DNA from: an uncultured Clostridia bacterium
GTDB lineage: Bacteria > Bacillota > Clostridia > Oscillospirales > Ruminococcaceae
Direction of reading: 5' to 3'
Length of the DNA stretch: 64,000 bases
Assembly: GCA_947625155.1 (NCBI GenBank)
Contig: CANQNG010000007.1
Location: 1-64,000, forward strand
Shown here: positions 25,020 to 35,300 of the stretch, in pieces
Layout of the letters: each line of letters opens with the position of its first letter
How positions within the stretch are numbered: position 1 is the stretch's first letter
Position numbers and translations under genes: made by a program
Notes under the pieces: generated by a model
What the model was told of the DNA's origin: nothing
The model's database searches: none
The model's input: only the letters and a program-made list of their open reading frames with translations

Positions 25020-25703
25020 ATGGTAGAATTAAAGGATGTATCCGTCACCTATGCAAGCGGTGTGGATGCGCTCAACCATGTCAGCCTGAAGATCAATGAC
25101 GGCGACTTTGCCTTTGTCGTCGGCTCTTCCGGTGCGGGCAAAAGTACGATGATCAAGCTTCTCCTCAAGGAGATCGAAGCGACAGAGGGCGTTGTCATCG
25201 TCAACGGCTACAATCTGCGCAAGCTGCGCCGCCGCAAGATCCCGGAGCTGCGCCGTACCATCGGCATCGTCTTTCAGGACTTCCGGCTGATCCCGTCCAT
25301 GACGGTCTACGAAAATATCGCTTTTGTGCTGCGTGTCATCGATGCGCCGTACAAGTACATACGCAAGCGTGTGCCCTATGTGATCTCTCTGGTGGGGCTT
25401 CAGGCAAAGGCGAATTCTTTCCCGCACGAGCTTTCCGGCGGTGAGATGCAGCGTGTTGCCATTGCAAGGGCGCTCGTGAACGATCCCAAGCTCATTATTG
25501 CCGACGAGCCGACCGGAAATATCGACCCGGAGCTGTCCTACGAGATCGTAGAACTGCTCAAGGGCATCAATGCCTGCGGAACGACCATTTTAATGGTCAC
25601 GCATGAACACGATCTGGTGCGGCATTTCGGCGGGCGTATCATCAACATCACGCAGGGCGAGATCGTGTTCGATGAAATTTTAGGAGGTGCCGATGAAGGT
25701 TAG
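25020..25703 (+). CDS. ftsE: Cell division ABC ATPase FtsE
   Basis: 227 residues. Walker A is GSSGAGKST, the signature LSGGEMQRVAIARA, and Walker B LIIADEPTGNIDPE. The sequence is FtsE-like, with VYENIAFVLRVIDAPYKYIRKRV. It powers the FtsEX complex that activates wall hydrolases at the membrane. CAAGGAG precedes the ATG at 25020. It overlaps ftsX by 11 nt, and a coiled-coil M23 hydrolase gene follows, the usual FtsEX target type. Confidence 0.95.
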   Translation: MVELKDVSVTYASGVDALNHVSLKINDGDFAFVVGSSGAGKSTMIKLLLKEIEATEGVVIVNGYNLRKLRRRKIPELRRTIGIVFQDFRLIPSMTVYENIAFVLRVIDAPYKYIRKRVPYVISLVGLQAKANSFPHELSGGEMQRVAIARALVNDPKLIIADEPTGNIDPELSYEIVELLKGINACGTTILMVTHEHDLVRHFGGRIINITQGEIVFDEILGGADEG

Positions 25704-26598
25704 CGGTGTCAGATACCTCGTACAGCAGGGCGTGGACAATGTCTGGAAAAACCGGATGATGGCATTCGCCTCTTTCTGCGTACTGCTGGTGAGCCTGCTG
25801 CTGGTCGGGATCAGTGTGCTTGCCTACTACAATGTCAATTCCATCATCGGCGGCATCGAGGAAAAAAATGAGGTCATCGTCTACTTCAATGACGATACAG
25901 ACGATGAAATGCTCAAAGAGATCGGCAGCAAGCTCCGGGCGATGCCGAATGTCTCCGAGGTCGTCTTTTATTCCAAGGAAGAAGCCTATGAATCCCTGAA
26001 AGCAAGCATGGCAGAATATGAAGTGCTATTCGACTCTCTCGGCGATGACAACCCCCTTGTCGATGCCTACCGCATCAAGGTGAACAACATCGACGAGATA
26101 CAAAGCACCATTGCGGAGATCCGGAAACTCGACAATATCTACTCCATCCGTGCGCCGTATGATTTCGTGAACATACTGGTGCAGCTCCGGACTATTCTGA
26201 CATGGGTCATGGGGGCGATCATTCTGGCGATGGTCATTGTATCCATGGTCATTATTTCCAACACCACAAAAGCGAGCGTCTATGCCCGCCGTGAGGAGAT
26301 CCAGATCATGAAATATGTCGGTGCGACCGATGCTTTCATCCGGTTCCCGTTCTTCATCGAGGGCATGATCACCGGCTTCTTTGCCGGGTGCATGGCGCTT
26401 GTGATCACGTGGCTGGTCTATGATTCTGTGGTCAACATTCTTCAGGATCAAGTCGCCCTGCTGAACATCATCGGTATGGGGAGCATCATCCGGTTCGCCG
26501 ACATCTACATCCCCGTCACAGTGGCATATGTGGTCGGCGGTGCGCTGGTAGGCGCTGTCGGCAGTGCCATCAGCACAAGACGGTATATCAATGTATAA
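25693..26598 (+). CDS. ftsX: Cell division ABC permease FtsX
   Basis: 301 residues. There is an N-terminal cytoplasmic helix with NVWKNRMMAFASF, one membrane helix (about 22-44), an extracellular loop domain (about 45-165), and three C-terminal helices. YARREEIQIMKYVGATDAFIRFPFFIEG is the FtsX signature. The ATG at 25693 follows AGGAGG. It transmits the ATPase state of FtsE to an extracellular hydrolase, here most likely the M23 protein encoded next. Confidence 0.94.
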   Translation: MKVSGVRYLVQQGVDNVWKNRMMAFASFCVLLVSLLLVGISVLAYYNVNSIIGGIEEKNEVIVYFNDDTDDEMLKEIGSKLRAMPNVSEVVFYSKEEAYESLKASMAEYEVLFDSLGDDNPLVDAYRIKVNNIDEIQSTIAEIRKLDNIYSIRAPYDFVNILVQLRTILTWVMGAIILAMVIVSMVIISNTTKASVYARREEIQIMKYVGATDAFIRFPFFIEGMITGFFAGCMALVITWLVYDSVVNILQDQVALLNIIGMGSIIRFADIYIPVTVAYVVGGALVGAVGSAISTRRYINV

Positions 26599-26632
26599 AA
26601 ACCGTATCAACACAGGAAAGGCGGTCCTACAC

Positions 26633-28036
26633 ATGAAACGTACTGCGGTAAAACGAATCGCTGCCCTCACAGCAGCCATTTTGTGTATCGCCGGCATGAG
26701 CGTTCAGCCCGCTGAAAAGCTGCCCGCCGGGGCAGTCACCATTGCGGAGCTGGAAGCCCAGAAAGCCGAAAACAACAAGAAAATTGCCGAATACCAGCAG
26801 CAGCTCGAGCAGTTCTCTGCTGATCAAAAAGAAGAAGAAGCCTATCAGGCAGCTTTGCAGGACAAGATCGATGTGCTGCAAAACAATATGCAGATCATCG
26901 ACACCGAGCTGGAGGCGATCAAGGAGAATATTTTTCGCCTTGACGGGGATATTACAAATATGGAAATGACCATTTCCGAACAGAAAGTGGAGATCGATCA
27001 GGGGCTGGAAGAGTTCAAGCTCCGGCTGCGTGCCATGTATGTCAACGGCAACGACAGTCTTGCCTCTGCACTGGTGGGGGCAACAGATTTCTACGATCTG
27101 CTGTCCAAATATGAGCTGATCTCCTGCGTGGCAAGGCACGATGATACGCTCGTCAATGACCTGAAAGAAGAGCTGGAGCAATACGACCGCAATTTAGAGA
27201 CACTTGAGGCACAGCGCCAGCAGGAAGAGGATGCCAAAGCGGAACAGGAAGCCAAGCAGGAAGAAATGCGCAATTCCATGAATGAGCTGAACGCTGCCTA
27301 TGCGGAGTCCGAAGCTGAAAAGGAACGTCTGGAACAGGAAAAGGCTCTCGCCAACCAGTCCATTGACGACCTGAAAAAGGCAAACGAGGAAGCCGATGCT
27401 GCCGAGGCGGAGATCTATGAGGCGATCCGGAAAGCCGAGGAAGAAGCCAGACGGAAAGCGGAAGAAGAAGCCAAAAAACGTGCTGCCGAGGAAGAAGCCC
27501 GCAGAAAAGCCGCCGAAGCGGCTGCCGCACAGCAAAATTCCGGCGGCAATACGGCATCTGCACCGGGGACAAGCACCCCTGCCGTTTCCGCACCGACAAC
27601 GACGGAGGACTATTCCGGTTCTTCGTTCGGGTGGCCGTGTCCGGGGCATTATTACATCTCGTCCGGGTTTGCGTGGCGCTGGGGCAAACAGCATAAGGGC
27701 ATCGACATCGCACAGAGCAACGGCGCTGATGTGGTCGCCTCCCGTTCCGGGACGGTCATCAAGAGCTATAACGGCTGCACCCACAATTACGGCAAGAGTG
27801 CCAACTGCTGCGGCAACGGTTACGGCAACTATGTCATCATCATGCACGATGACGGGACATATTCCACGCTGTACGGGCATATGTCGAGCATTATCGTTTC
27901 GGTCGGCACCTATGTGAACAAGGGGCAGACCATCGGGTATGTCGGCTCGACAGGGCATTCCACCGGACCACACCTGCATTTTGAGATCCGTAAGAACGGT
28001 ACTGCCGTCGATCCGAGCGGCTACCTGAATTATTGA
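26633..28036 (+). CDS. Coiled-coil M23 peptidoglycan endopeptidase (EnvC/CwlO-like role)
   Basis: 467 residues. A signal peptide (1 to about 30) is followed by a long coiled coil (about 35-295, EAQKAENNKKIAEYQQQLEQ onward), an Ala/Lys/Glu-rich helix and Ser/Thr/Pro linker (about 295-345), and a LytM/M23 domain (about 350-467). Zinc ligands are visible in HKGIDIA and HLHFEIR, so the peptidase should be active. Placement directly after ftsEX fits FtsEX-controlled hydrolases. The ATG at 26633, behind AGGAAAGGCGG, begins a proper signal peptide; an earlier ATG at 26591 lacks a site. Confidence 0.92.
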   Translation: MKRTAVKRIAALTAAILCIAGMSVQPAEKLPAGAVTIAELEAQKAENNKKIAEYQQQLEQFSADQKEEEAYQAALQDKIDVLQNNMQIIDTELEAIKENIFRLDGDITNMEMTISEQKVEIDQGLEEFKLRLRAMYVNGNDSLASALVGATDFYDLLSKYELISCVARHDDTLVNDLKEELEQYDRNLETLEAQRQQEEDAKAEQEAKQEEMRNSMNELNAAYAESEAEKERLEQEKALANQSIDDLKKANEEADAAEAEIYEAIRKAEEEARRKAEEEAKKRAAEEEARRKAAEAAAAQQNSGGNTASAPGTSTPAVSAPTTTEDYSGSSFGWPCPGHYYISSGFAWRWGKQHKGIDIAQSNGADVVASRSGTVIKSYNGCTHNYGKSANCCGNGYGNYVIIMHDDGTYSTLYGHMSSIIVSVGTYVNKGQTIGYVGSTGHSTGPHLHFEIRKNGTAVDPSGYLNY

Positions 28037-28052
28037 TCAGACATAAGAGATG

Positions 28053-28125
28053 AGAAGCAAGAGGCAAGTTCAGAGACCGTATCCTTGACAATGGGGGGCA
28101 CAGGTCATTCTTGCTTCTTGCTTCT
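28053..28125 (+). terminator. Terminator between the M23 gene and ctpA
   Basis: AGAAGCAAGAGGCAAG (28053-28068) pairs with CTTGCTTCTTGCTTCT (28110-28125) with one mismatch, over a 41-nt loop, followed by GTTTTCT. The stem sequence is shared with the terminator at 4617-4680. Confidence 0.65.
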
Positions 28126-28153
28126 GTTTTCTATCTACTGAAAGGAGTCAGCT

Positions 28154-29335
28154 ATGAATCATAAAGTCAGCGTGGGCGTGACGATCAGCATTGCAGCGAT
28201 CGTCTGTGCGCTCACCTTTGTCGTGACCTCTTTTTTCTCCCTGCAAAGCTTCAATTCCCAAGTACAGGCTGTCAAGGAAAAAGCCGAAAAATACGACCGT
28301 CTGGAAGAGCTTGACACCTATGTCCGGGAGAAATACTACAAGGAGACCTTAGACGAGAACAGCCTCATGGACGGTATCCTGAAAGGCTATGTGGCAGGGC
28401 TGAATGACCCCTATTCCAGCTACATGACCCCGGAGGAATATCAGGCACGCATGGACAAGGAATCCGGCACAGGCATCGGCATCGGCGTGACCATTACACA
28501 GGCAGAGGACGGCAATATCCTCGTGATCTCCACGGAGGAGGGTTCTCCTGCTGCGGAGGCAGGCTTGCAGAAGGACGATGTCATTACCGCTGTAGACGGG
28601 CAAAATGTGCTGGAGGTCGGCTATGAGACAGCGATCGATGCCGTGCGTGGCGAGGAGGGCACGGATGTCGTTCTGACCGTGCGCCGGAATGGTGAGGACA
28701 AGGACTACCGCATCACCCGGAAAAGCTACGATGTTCACACGGTACGCTCTGAAATGCTTGGGAATGTGGGCTATATCCGCATCACGGCATTCCGGGAGAA
28801 CTCGCCGGAGCAGTTTCAGGAGGCATTGGATCACGTGAAGTCGGCAGGGGCAACGGCGCTGCTGTTCGACGTGCGGAGCAATGGCGGCGGCTTGCTGGAT
28901 GCGCTGGAAGAGATGCTCGACCCCCTGCTGCCGGAGGGTGTCATTGCGACAGCGACCTATCAGGGCGGTGTCACAGAGGACATCGTGCTTTCCGATGCAG
29001 AGGAGACCGACCTGCCGATGGCTGTGCTGATCAATGGCGGCTCGGCAAGTGCGGCAGAGCTGTTCTCCGCATCGCTGCGGGATCTCAAGGATGCCAAGCT
29101 CGTGGGGAAGAATTCCTTCGGCAAGGGCGTGATGCAGGAGACAAAGCCCATGAAGGACGGCGGCGGGCTGACGCTCACCGTAGCGACCTATCAGACGACC
29201 GTTTCGGAGTGCTATGACGGGGTCGGACTTGCGCCGGATGTGGAGGTAGAAGCTGCCGAGGACACAGACATTGAAGCTGCCGACCCGGACACCGACCCGC
29301 AGCTTGCCGCTGCGCTCCGGGTACTGGCTGCATAA
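28154..29335 (+). CDS. S41 C-terminal processing peptidase (CtpA/CtpB-like)
   Basis: 393 residues. An N-terminal membrane anchor (about 7-30) is followed by a coiled-coil segment, a PDZ domain (about 95-180, GIGIGVTITQ onward) and the S41 peptidase core. The catalytic serine is S297 in NGGSASAAELF, and the lysine is K324 in GKNSFGKGVMQ. AAAGGAG precedes the ATG. Extracytoplasmic proteases of this kind are regularly found next to ftsEX and M23 genes and may degrade or activate the wall hydrolase. A terminator separates it from the M23 gene. Confidence 0.93.
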   Translation: MNHKVSVGVTISIAAIVCALTFVVTSFFSLQSFNSQVQAVKEKAEKYDRLEELDTYVREKYYKETLDENSLMDGILKGYVAGLNDPYSSYMTPEEYQARMDKESGTGIGIGVTITQAEDGNILVISTEEGSPAAEAGLQKDDVITAVDGQNVLEVGYETAIDAVRGEEGTDVVLTVRRNGEDKDYRITRKSYDVHTVRSEMLGNVGYIRITAFRENSPEQFQEALDHVKSAGATALLFDVRSNGGGLLDALEEMLDPLLPEGVIATATYQGGVTEDIVLSDAEETDLPMAVLINGGSASAAELFSASLRDLKDAKLVGKNSFGKGVMQETKPMKDGGGLTLTVATYQTTVSECYDGVGLAPDVEVEAAEDTDIEAADPDTDPQLAAALRVLAA

Positions 29336-29345
29336 AGGAGGCACT

Positions 29346-30233
29346 ATGCTCGCATTACAGGCTGCAACAGAGGGAGAACTGGAGGAGGTCATCACAGAAG
29401 AAGCGGAGCATGTCTCTTCTGTTCTGACGGCGCTGCTGGACTATGTACGGGGGCTTCTGCCGTCACTGGGGGCGGCATTGCTGGTGCTGCTGATCGGCAT
29501 GCTGCTGACCCGCATCGTCATGAAGCTGATCGGACACGGCTTCGCCAAGAGCAATGCCGATGCCACGGCGGTCAGCTTTTTACAGTCCCTCATCAGCGTG
29601 GCATTGTATGTGCTGCTGGGGGTCATCGTGCTTTCGGTGCTGCATGTCCCCATGACGAGTATCATCACGGTCATCGGCACAATGGGCATTGCCATCGGAC
29701 TGGCGCTCAAGGACAGCCTGTCCAACGTGGCAGGCGGTTTCATCCTGCTCTTTTCCAAGCCCCTGAAGATCGGGGATCTCGTGGAGTTCGGCGGCGTGAC
29801 GGGCACAGTGGAAAGCATTGCCATCCTCCAGACCAAGCTCCTGCGCCCGGACGGGACGACCGTGTTCATACCGAACGGGAAGATCGCCGATGCCATGGTA
29901 CTCAACTACACCGAGGATCCAAGACGGCGGCTGGATGTGGACTTCAGCATCTCCTATGATGCGGATGCGGAGAAGGCAAAAGCGATCATTCAGGCGATCC
30001 TGCAAAAGCACCCCCATGCCTCGAAAGAGCCGCAGCCTCTGGTGCGTATCGGAGCGCTCGGAGACAGTGCCGTGGTGCTGCATGTGCGGGTGTGGACAGT
30101 TCATGCGTTTTACTGGGATCTGTATTACGATCTGCACGAACAGGTGAAAGCCGCTTTTGACGAACAGGGGATCAGTTTCCCCTATCCGCAGATGGATGTC
30201 CACCTAAAGAAAGAAACTGCCCTGCCCCATTGA
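29346..30233 (+). CDS. Small-conductance mechanosensitive channel MscS family
   Basis: 295 residues. There is an acidic N-terminus, TM1 and TM2 (about 35-60 and 80-105), and a pore-lining TM3 with the family motif GIAIGLALKDSLSNVAGG. The cytoplasmic beta domain starts KPLKIGDLVEFGGVTGTVESI and contains TTVFIPNGKIADAMVLNYT. It opens on membrane tension to release osmolytes. It lies 10 nt after ctpA and is probably co-transcribed. Its stop codon is within the TTGACA at 30230-30235. Confidence 0.93.
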   Translation: MLALQAATEGELEEVITEEAEHVSSVLTALLDYVRGLLPSLGAALLVLLIGMLLTRIVMKLIGHGFAKSNADATAVSFLQSLISVALYVLLGVIVLSVLHVPMTSIITVIGTMGIAIGLALKDSLSNVAGGFILLFSKPLKIGDLVEFGGVTGTVESIAILQTKLLRPDGTTVFIPNGKIADAMVLNYTEDPRRRLDVDFSISYDADAEKAKAIIQAILQKHPHASKEPQPLVRIGALGDSAVVLHVRVWTVHAFYWDLYYDLHEQVKAAFDEQGISFPYPQMDVHLKKETALPH

Positions 30234-30297
30234 CAAAATTGTGCAAATCCACGGTTTTCAACATAAAAAATTTGGCATGCGATCTCTGTTCCCAGCC

Positions 30298-30326
30298 TTG
30301 CAAAATACAGGAAAATATGGTATAAT
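30298..30326 (+). promoter_or_regulatory. Promoter of rpsB-tsf, with a 100-nt leader
   Basis: TTGCAA (30298-30303), 17 nt and perfect TATAAT (30321-30326). The leader to the ATG at 30437 is GC-rich with short complementary segments (GGTGCCGG/CCGGTCGTC region) and could hold an S2-responsive structure, but I do not recognise a known motif. Confidence 0.8.
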
Positions 30327-30436
30327 AAAAAGGATTTCGCACGCCTGTGTACGCACGGCAAGGTGCCGGTCATCCGGTCGTCAGGTGCTTGGAACAGGCG
30401 GAGGATCTAAAACCAAACATTTCAGGAGGAAACATC

Positions 30437-31174
30437 ATGAGCGTAGTATCCATGAAACAGCTTCTCGAAGCAGGTGTCCACTTCGGACACCAGACCAGAC
30501 GGTGGAACCCCAAAATGGCTCCCTACATCTTTACAGAGCGCAATGGTATCTATATCATTGACCTGCAAAAGACCGTCAAGAAACTCGAAGAGGCATATCT
30601 CTTCGTCCGTGACCTCTCCGCAGAGGGCAAGGAAGTGCTTTTCGTCGGCACAAAGAAGCAGGCAAGCGACTCCATCCGGGAGGAAGCTACCCGTGCCGGC
30701 GCACACTATGTCAATGCACGCTGGCTCGGCGGTATGATGACCAACTTCAAGACCATCCAGAGAAGGATCCAGAGACTGGAACAGCTGCACCAGATGGCAG
30801 AGGACGGTACATTTGCGCTCCTGCCCAAGAAGGAAGTCGTCAAGCTCAATCTGGAGATCGAGCGTCTGGAGAAGTTCCTCGGCGGTATCAAGAACATGAA
30901 GCATCTCCCCGGTGCGCTGTTCATCGTAGACCCCCGCAAGGAGAAGATCGCCGTTGCCGAGGCAAAGAAGCTGCACATCCCGATCGTTGCGATCGTAGAC
31001 ACCAACTGCGACCCGGACGAAGTGGATCATGTCATTCCGGGCAATGATGATGCGATCCGTGCTGTCAAGCTGATCGCCGGCACGATCGCCAATGCGATCA
31101 TCGAGGGCAGACAGGGTGCAGACGAAGAAGCTGCTGCCGAGGCTGCCAAGGACGAGGAAGAAGCTGCTGAATAA
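30437..31174 (+). CDS. rpsB: 30S ribosomal protein S2
   Basis: 245 residues. The sequence from [20 protein letters not shown] on, with [15 protein letters not shown] and [12 protein letters not shown], is unmistakable S2. The acidic C-terminal tail ([16 protein letters not shown]) is common in this group. AGGAGGA precedes the ATG at 30437; upstream in-frame codons are in the leader. It is paired with tsf, the standard bacterial arrangement. Confidence 0.98.
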   Translation: MSVVSMKQLLEAGVHFGHQTRRWNPKMAPYIFTERNGIYIIDLQKTVKKLEEAYLFVRDLSAEGKEVLFVGTKKQASDSIREEATRAGAHYVNARWLGGMMTNFKTIQRRIQRLEQLHQMAEDGTFALLPKKEVVKLNLEIERLEKFLGGIKNMKHLPGALFIVDPRKEKIAVAEAKKLHIPIVAIVDTNCDPDEVDHVIPGNDDAIRAVKLIAGTIANAIIEGRQGADEEAAAEAAKDEEEAAE

Positions 31175-31206
31175 CGATAATTTTTGAGTGAAATGAGGAA
31201 TGAAGA

Positions 31207-32133
31207 ATGGCTAAAATTTCTGTTCAGGAGATCAACGAGCTGCGTCAGATGACCGGTGCAGGCATGATGGACTGCAAGCGTGCGCTGACAGAAGCTGAGG
31301 GAGATAAGGACAAAGCTGTACAGATCCTGCGTGAAAAGGGTCTGGCTACCCAAGCAAAGAAAGCCGGCAGAGTCGCTGCCGAGGGTCTGGCACTTGCTGT
31401 TGTCAATGCTGACCACACGGTAGGTGCTGTTGTGGAAGTCAACATCGAAACGGATTTCGCTGCAAAGAACCCGAAGTTCAAGGAATTCGTAGAAGCAGTC
31501 GCTATGACTGTCATCGAAAAAGACCCGGCTGATGTGGATGCGCTGAATGCAGCGACGATCAGCGGCGGCACGACGACCGTTGCCGAGGCACTTCAGGAAC
31601 TGTTCCTGTCCATCCGTGAGAACATGAAGATCCGCCGCTTTGCAAGACTGACAGGCGATGCCGTAGCTGCTTACGTGCATCAGGGCGGTCAGGCAGGCGC
31701 TCTGGTCTCTGCCAAAACTGCCGCAGGTGCGAACGAGGCTGTTCTCGAAGCACTGAAAGACTGCAATTTCCAAGTGGCTGCGATGCACCCGGAATATCTG
31801 GTGCGTGAGGACGTACCGCAGTCCCGTGTGGACGAGGAGAAGGAGATCATCCTCAAGCAAATGGAGGAGGATCCGAAGCTCGCTTCCAAGCCGGAGAAGA
31901 TCAAGGCAGGCATTGCACAGGGCAAGCTCGGCAGCCTGTATGGTGAGATCTGCCTGATGGAGCAGACCTTTGTCAAGGACAACAAGATGACTGTGAAGCA
32001 GTATGTCGATAGCAAGGCAAAGGAAGCCGGCGCACCGATCGAAGTAACAGGCTTTGTATGCTTCGAGCTGGGCGAGGGCATTGAGAAAAAGGCTGACGAT
32101 CTCGCCGCAGAAGTCGCAAGCATGCTCGGCTAA
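31207..32133 (+). CDS. tsf: Elongation factor Ts
   Basis: 308 residues. The N-terminal UBA-like domain holds the signature LRQMTGAGMMDCKRAL. The core has VVEVNIETDFAAKNPKF, and the dimerisation domains follow. It exchanges GDP for GTP on EF-Tu. It starts 32 nt after rpsB in the same transcript, and tandem terminators follow. Confidence 0.98.
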   Translation: MAKISVQEINELRQMTGAGMMDCKRALTEAEGDKDKAVQILREKGLATQAKKAGRVAAEGLALAVVNADHTVGAVVEVNIETDFAAKNPKFKEFVEAVAMTVIEKDPADVDALNAATISGGTTTVAEALQELFLSIRENMKIRRFARLTGDAVAAYVHQGGQAGALVSAKTAAGANEAVLEALKDCNFQVAAMHPEYLVREDVPQSRVDEEKEIILKQMEEDPKLASKPEKIKAGIAQGKLGSLYGEICLMEQTFVKDNKMTVKQYVDSKAKEAGAPIEVTGFVCFELGEGIEKKADDLAAEVASMLG

Positions 32134-32144
32134 GACCATAAAAT

Positions 32145-32217
32145 GACCGTCCCGTACACCGCATGGTGCATGGGGCGGTCTTTTAGCACCCTTTTGGAAG
32201 AGGGTGCTGTTTTTTTA
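32145..32217 (+). terminator. Tandem terminators after tsf
   Basis: First hairpin: GACCGTCCC (32145-32153) with GGGGCGGTC (32172-32180), then TTTT. Second hairpin: AGCACCCT (32185-32192) with AGGGTGCT (32201-32208), then G and a TTTTTTT run. Confidence 0.88.
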
Positions 32218-32268
32218 TGAAAATTTCACCATGGAACAGGTTTTCAGATTTCTTTAAGAAATCAGCAG

Positions 32269-32346
32269 TATAATACAAATGATCCCACAGAGATCGGGCA
32301 GACGGCTGCGGGTTCGCCGCACGGACTGTGCAGCCGACTGCACATT
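32269..32346 (+). promoter_or_regulatory. -10 box and structured leader of the DUF4353 gene
   Basis: TATAAT (32269-32274) has only a poor -35 box. The leader then holds a nested hairpin: CGGCTGC (32303-32309) can pair with GCAGCCG (32330-32336), enclosing TGCGG-GTTCG-CCGCA. Alternatively GTGCAG pairs with CTGCAC across CCGA (32329-32344). The two pairings compete. No known riboswitch class is recognised. Confidence 0.4.
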
Positions 32347-32386
32347 ATTTTACTGACTACGATCCTGACAGAAAGGGGAAATTTGT

Positions 32387-35300
32387 ATGAAAAAGCATCT
32401 CATCCGGCGCAGTCTTGCTGCCGTGATGACCGCTGCCTTGTGTGTTTCACTGCCGCCGGTCATGACTTCCTGCGCCAAAACATCGCCCGGAGATGTCACA
32501 GACGATGGCACGGTCAGCGTAGAGGACATTGTAATGTTCCAGCGTTTCCTGCTGGGGACGGGCACTCTGAAAAACGCAGGCAATGCCGACCTGCTGAATG
32601 ACGGCGTTGTGGACGTTTTCGACCTTGCTCTGCTGAAAAATAGCCTCCTATCCGAACCGGCTGCCGATACCATTTATATCCATCTCCAAAACGATGCGAT
32701 CACCGTGGAGGGCGATGAAAATGGTGTGGTACAGATCAGCGGCACAACGGCAGTCATCACCAGTTCCGGCGTTTACTGCGTAGACGGCAGTCTGACGGAC
32801 GGACAGATCTACGTGGAAACTGCCGCCGAGGATACTGCCGATGTGGAACTAGTCCTCTCCGGTGTTACCATGACCAACAGCACCAAGCCGGCGATCTACA
32901 CCTCTGCCGCTTCCGGGGCGGACAAGACGAAAATCACCTTACAGGGCAAGAACAGCATCACCGATACTGCCGCAGCCGCCTACACGGAGACTGTGGACGG
33001 CAAGGAAAAGACCCTCGGTGTCATTTACTCGAACCATAAACTCACGTTCACCCGCAGCAGTTCCGGTTCTCTGAACATAGCAAGTTCCATGAACCATGCT
33101 GTAAGCTGTGAAAAGAAGATCAGCCTCAACGGCGGCAGCCTTTCCATCCATACAGCCGCCCCGACCACGGATGCCGTTACCGAATGCGATGCCGATGCGA
33201 TCCATTCCGACAAGGCGATCGAGATCGAGGGCGGCACGCTCGAGATCGATGCTTCCGGTGACGGTATCCAGAGTGATGAGAACCTCCTCATGACAGACGG
33301 CACGGTCAGCATCAAGGCGGGCAAGGATGCCGTGCAGGCAGCCACGGAAATTGCAGTTTCAGGCGGCAAGCTGACGGCTTCCGGCGACCGGGGCTTCCGG
33401 CTCGATGCCGGCGGTGCGGTGAATATCACAGGCGGCACTGTCGTTGCTACGGCGACCGACTATCAGGTAGACGGCAACGAAGCGATCACTTTCACCGGAA
33501 CACAGGCAGTCATGCTCTTCGATATGGCGGAAGAGTGGAAAAAGGACAGTGCGATCTCTGTCGGCACAAAGACCTATCCGGTCAACAAGAAATATGACTA
33601 TGTACTGATCTCCGACAGCAGCCTGAACAGTGCCGAGACCTATCCGGTCTACATCGGCGGCGCACAGGCAATGCACGACGGCGACGCAGCCGGCAATTTC
33701 ACCAACACCGGAACGGTGACTTCCTATCAGGGCGTTGCACTTCTGGCAGGCGGCGGCACGCTTGTCACCGGGAATACCGTCGCTTCTCTGGAATTCGGGA
33801 CGAATGGCGTAACGCTCTATGATGCTTCCGGTGATCCCGTAGATGCCGCAGCAGCAGATAATATCACCGTTACCGACAGCACCTATGTGACCGTTACCAA
33901 AGCAAGTATCCTCTCCGTCAGCGGCAATTGCAGCAACGGGCAGATCCGGGTGCTTACCGACAACACTGCCGAACCGAATGCTGTGGTAGAGCTTGACCTG
34001 AACGGTCTGACGCTCTCGAATCCCACCGCTGCACCGATCTTTGTGGAAAATGTCGGGGATGAAGCCGTCATTTCCGCACAGAACGGCACGGTGAATACCA
34101 TTTCAGACGGCACGAGCCACATCGACACCGACACCAATTCCGAGGGTGTGACGGAAACGGTCAACGGGGCAATTTATGCGAAAGATGACCTGAAACTCAA
34201 GGGCAAGGGCACGCTCATCGTCAACGGCAACACCGAGGACGGCATTGTCTGCAAGAATGACCTGAAACTCTATAACGGCACGATAGAAGTTCATGCAGTG
34301 GATGACGGTATCCGTGGCAATGATTCCGTGCGTATCGGCAATCCGGATGACACCGACTACAGCAAGCTCAACGTTACCGTCAAGACGAATAACGGCACTT
34401 CCGGCGGTGACGGTATCAAGTCCTCCTCCACGGAGACCGGAAAGGGCTATGTCACGATCAACGGCGGCACGGTGACGATCGATGCCTATGCGGACGGCAT
34501 TCAGGCAGAGCAGAGCGTTACCCTCAACGGCGGTACGGTCAACATTACTACCTACGAGACCAGCACTTACGGCGGCGGCAGTAGTTCTTCTTCCGGTCCG
34601 TCAACGCCGTGGGGCGGCGGCATGGGCGGTATGGGCGGCATGCAAGAGGGCAACGCCAACAAGACCGACATCAGCGCCAAAGGTATCAAGGCTGTCGGAC
34701 TGTATGACACATCCGGCACAACATGGCAAAGCGGCGGCGATATTGCCATCAACGGCGGCACGCTGACCGTGGATTCCTCGGATGACTGCATCCATGCAGG
34801 CGGCAATATCGTACTTGCGGGCGGCTTGCTGGAACTGGCTTCGGCAGATGATGCAGTTCATGCCGACCACGATGTCACGATCGGACAGGGCACGGCAAAT
34901 ACCTTCGATGATGTAGTTGTACTGATCTCCACAGCCTATGAGGGCATTGAAGGCATGAACATCACGCAGAACAGCGGTTCTGTGGTCTCCAACACGACCG
35001 ATGACGGCTACAATGCCGCAGGCGGTTCGGATGGTTCGGGCAATATGGGCGGCGGACCCGGCGGAGGCTGGGGACAGGGCGGCTTTGGCAGCGGCGGTAA
35101 TTATTCGCTCACGATCAACGGCGGTTTTGCTCGGGTGAATGTAGCGGACGGCGACCATGACGGCTTCGATTCCAACGGTACGCTGACCATTGCGGGCGGC
35201 TATCTGGTCTCCAACGGTACGGATGCCTTTGATGCAGAAAGCACCATGACCCATTCCGGCGGTATCTTTGTAGAAGATACCGGAAACGGCGGTATGGGAG

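Noticed and set aside
28349-29395. A 348-codon ORF antisense to the CtpA-like gene
   Set aside because: The plus-strand gene has catalytic motifs and a proper start; the antisense frame is open only because of the codon bias.
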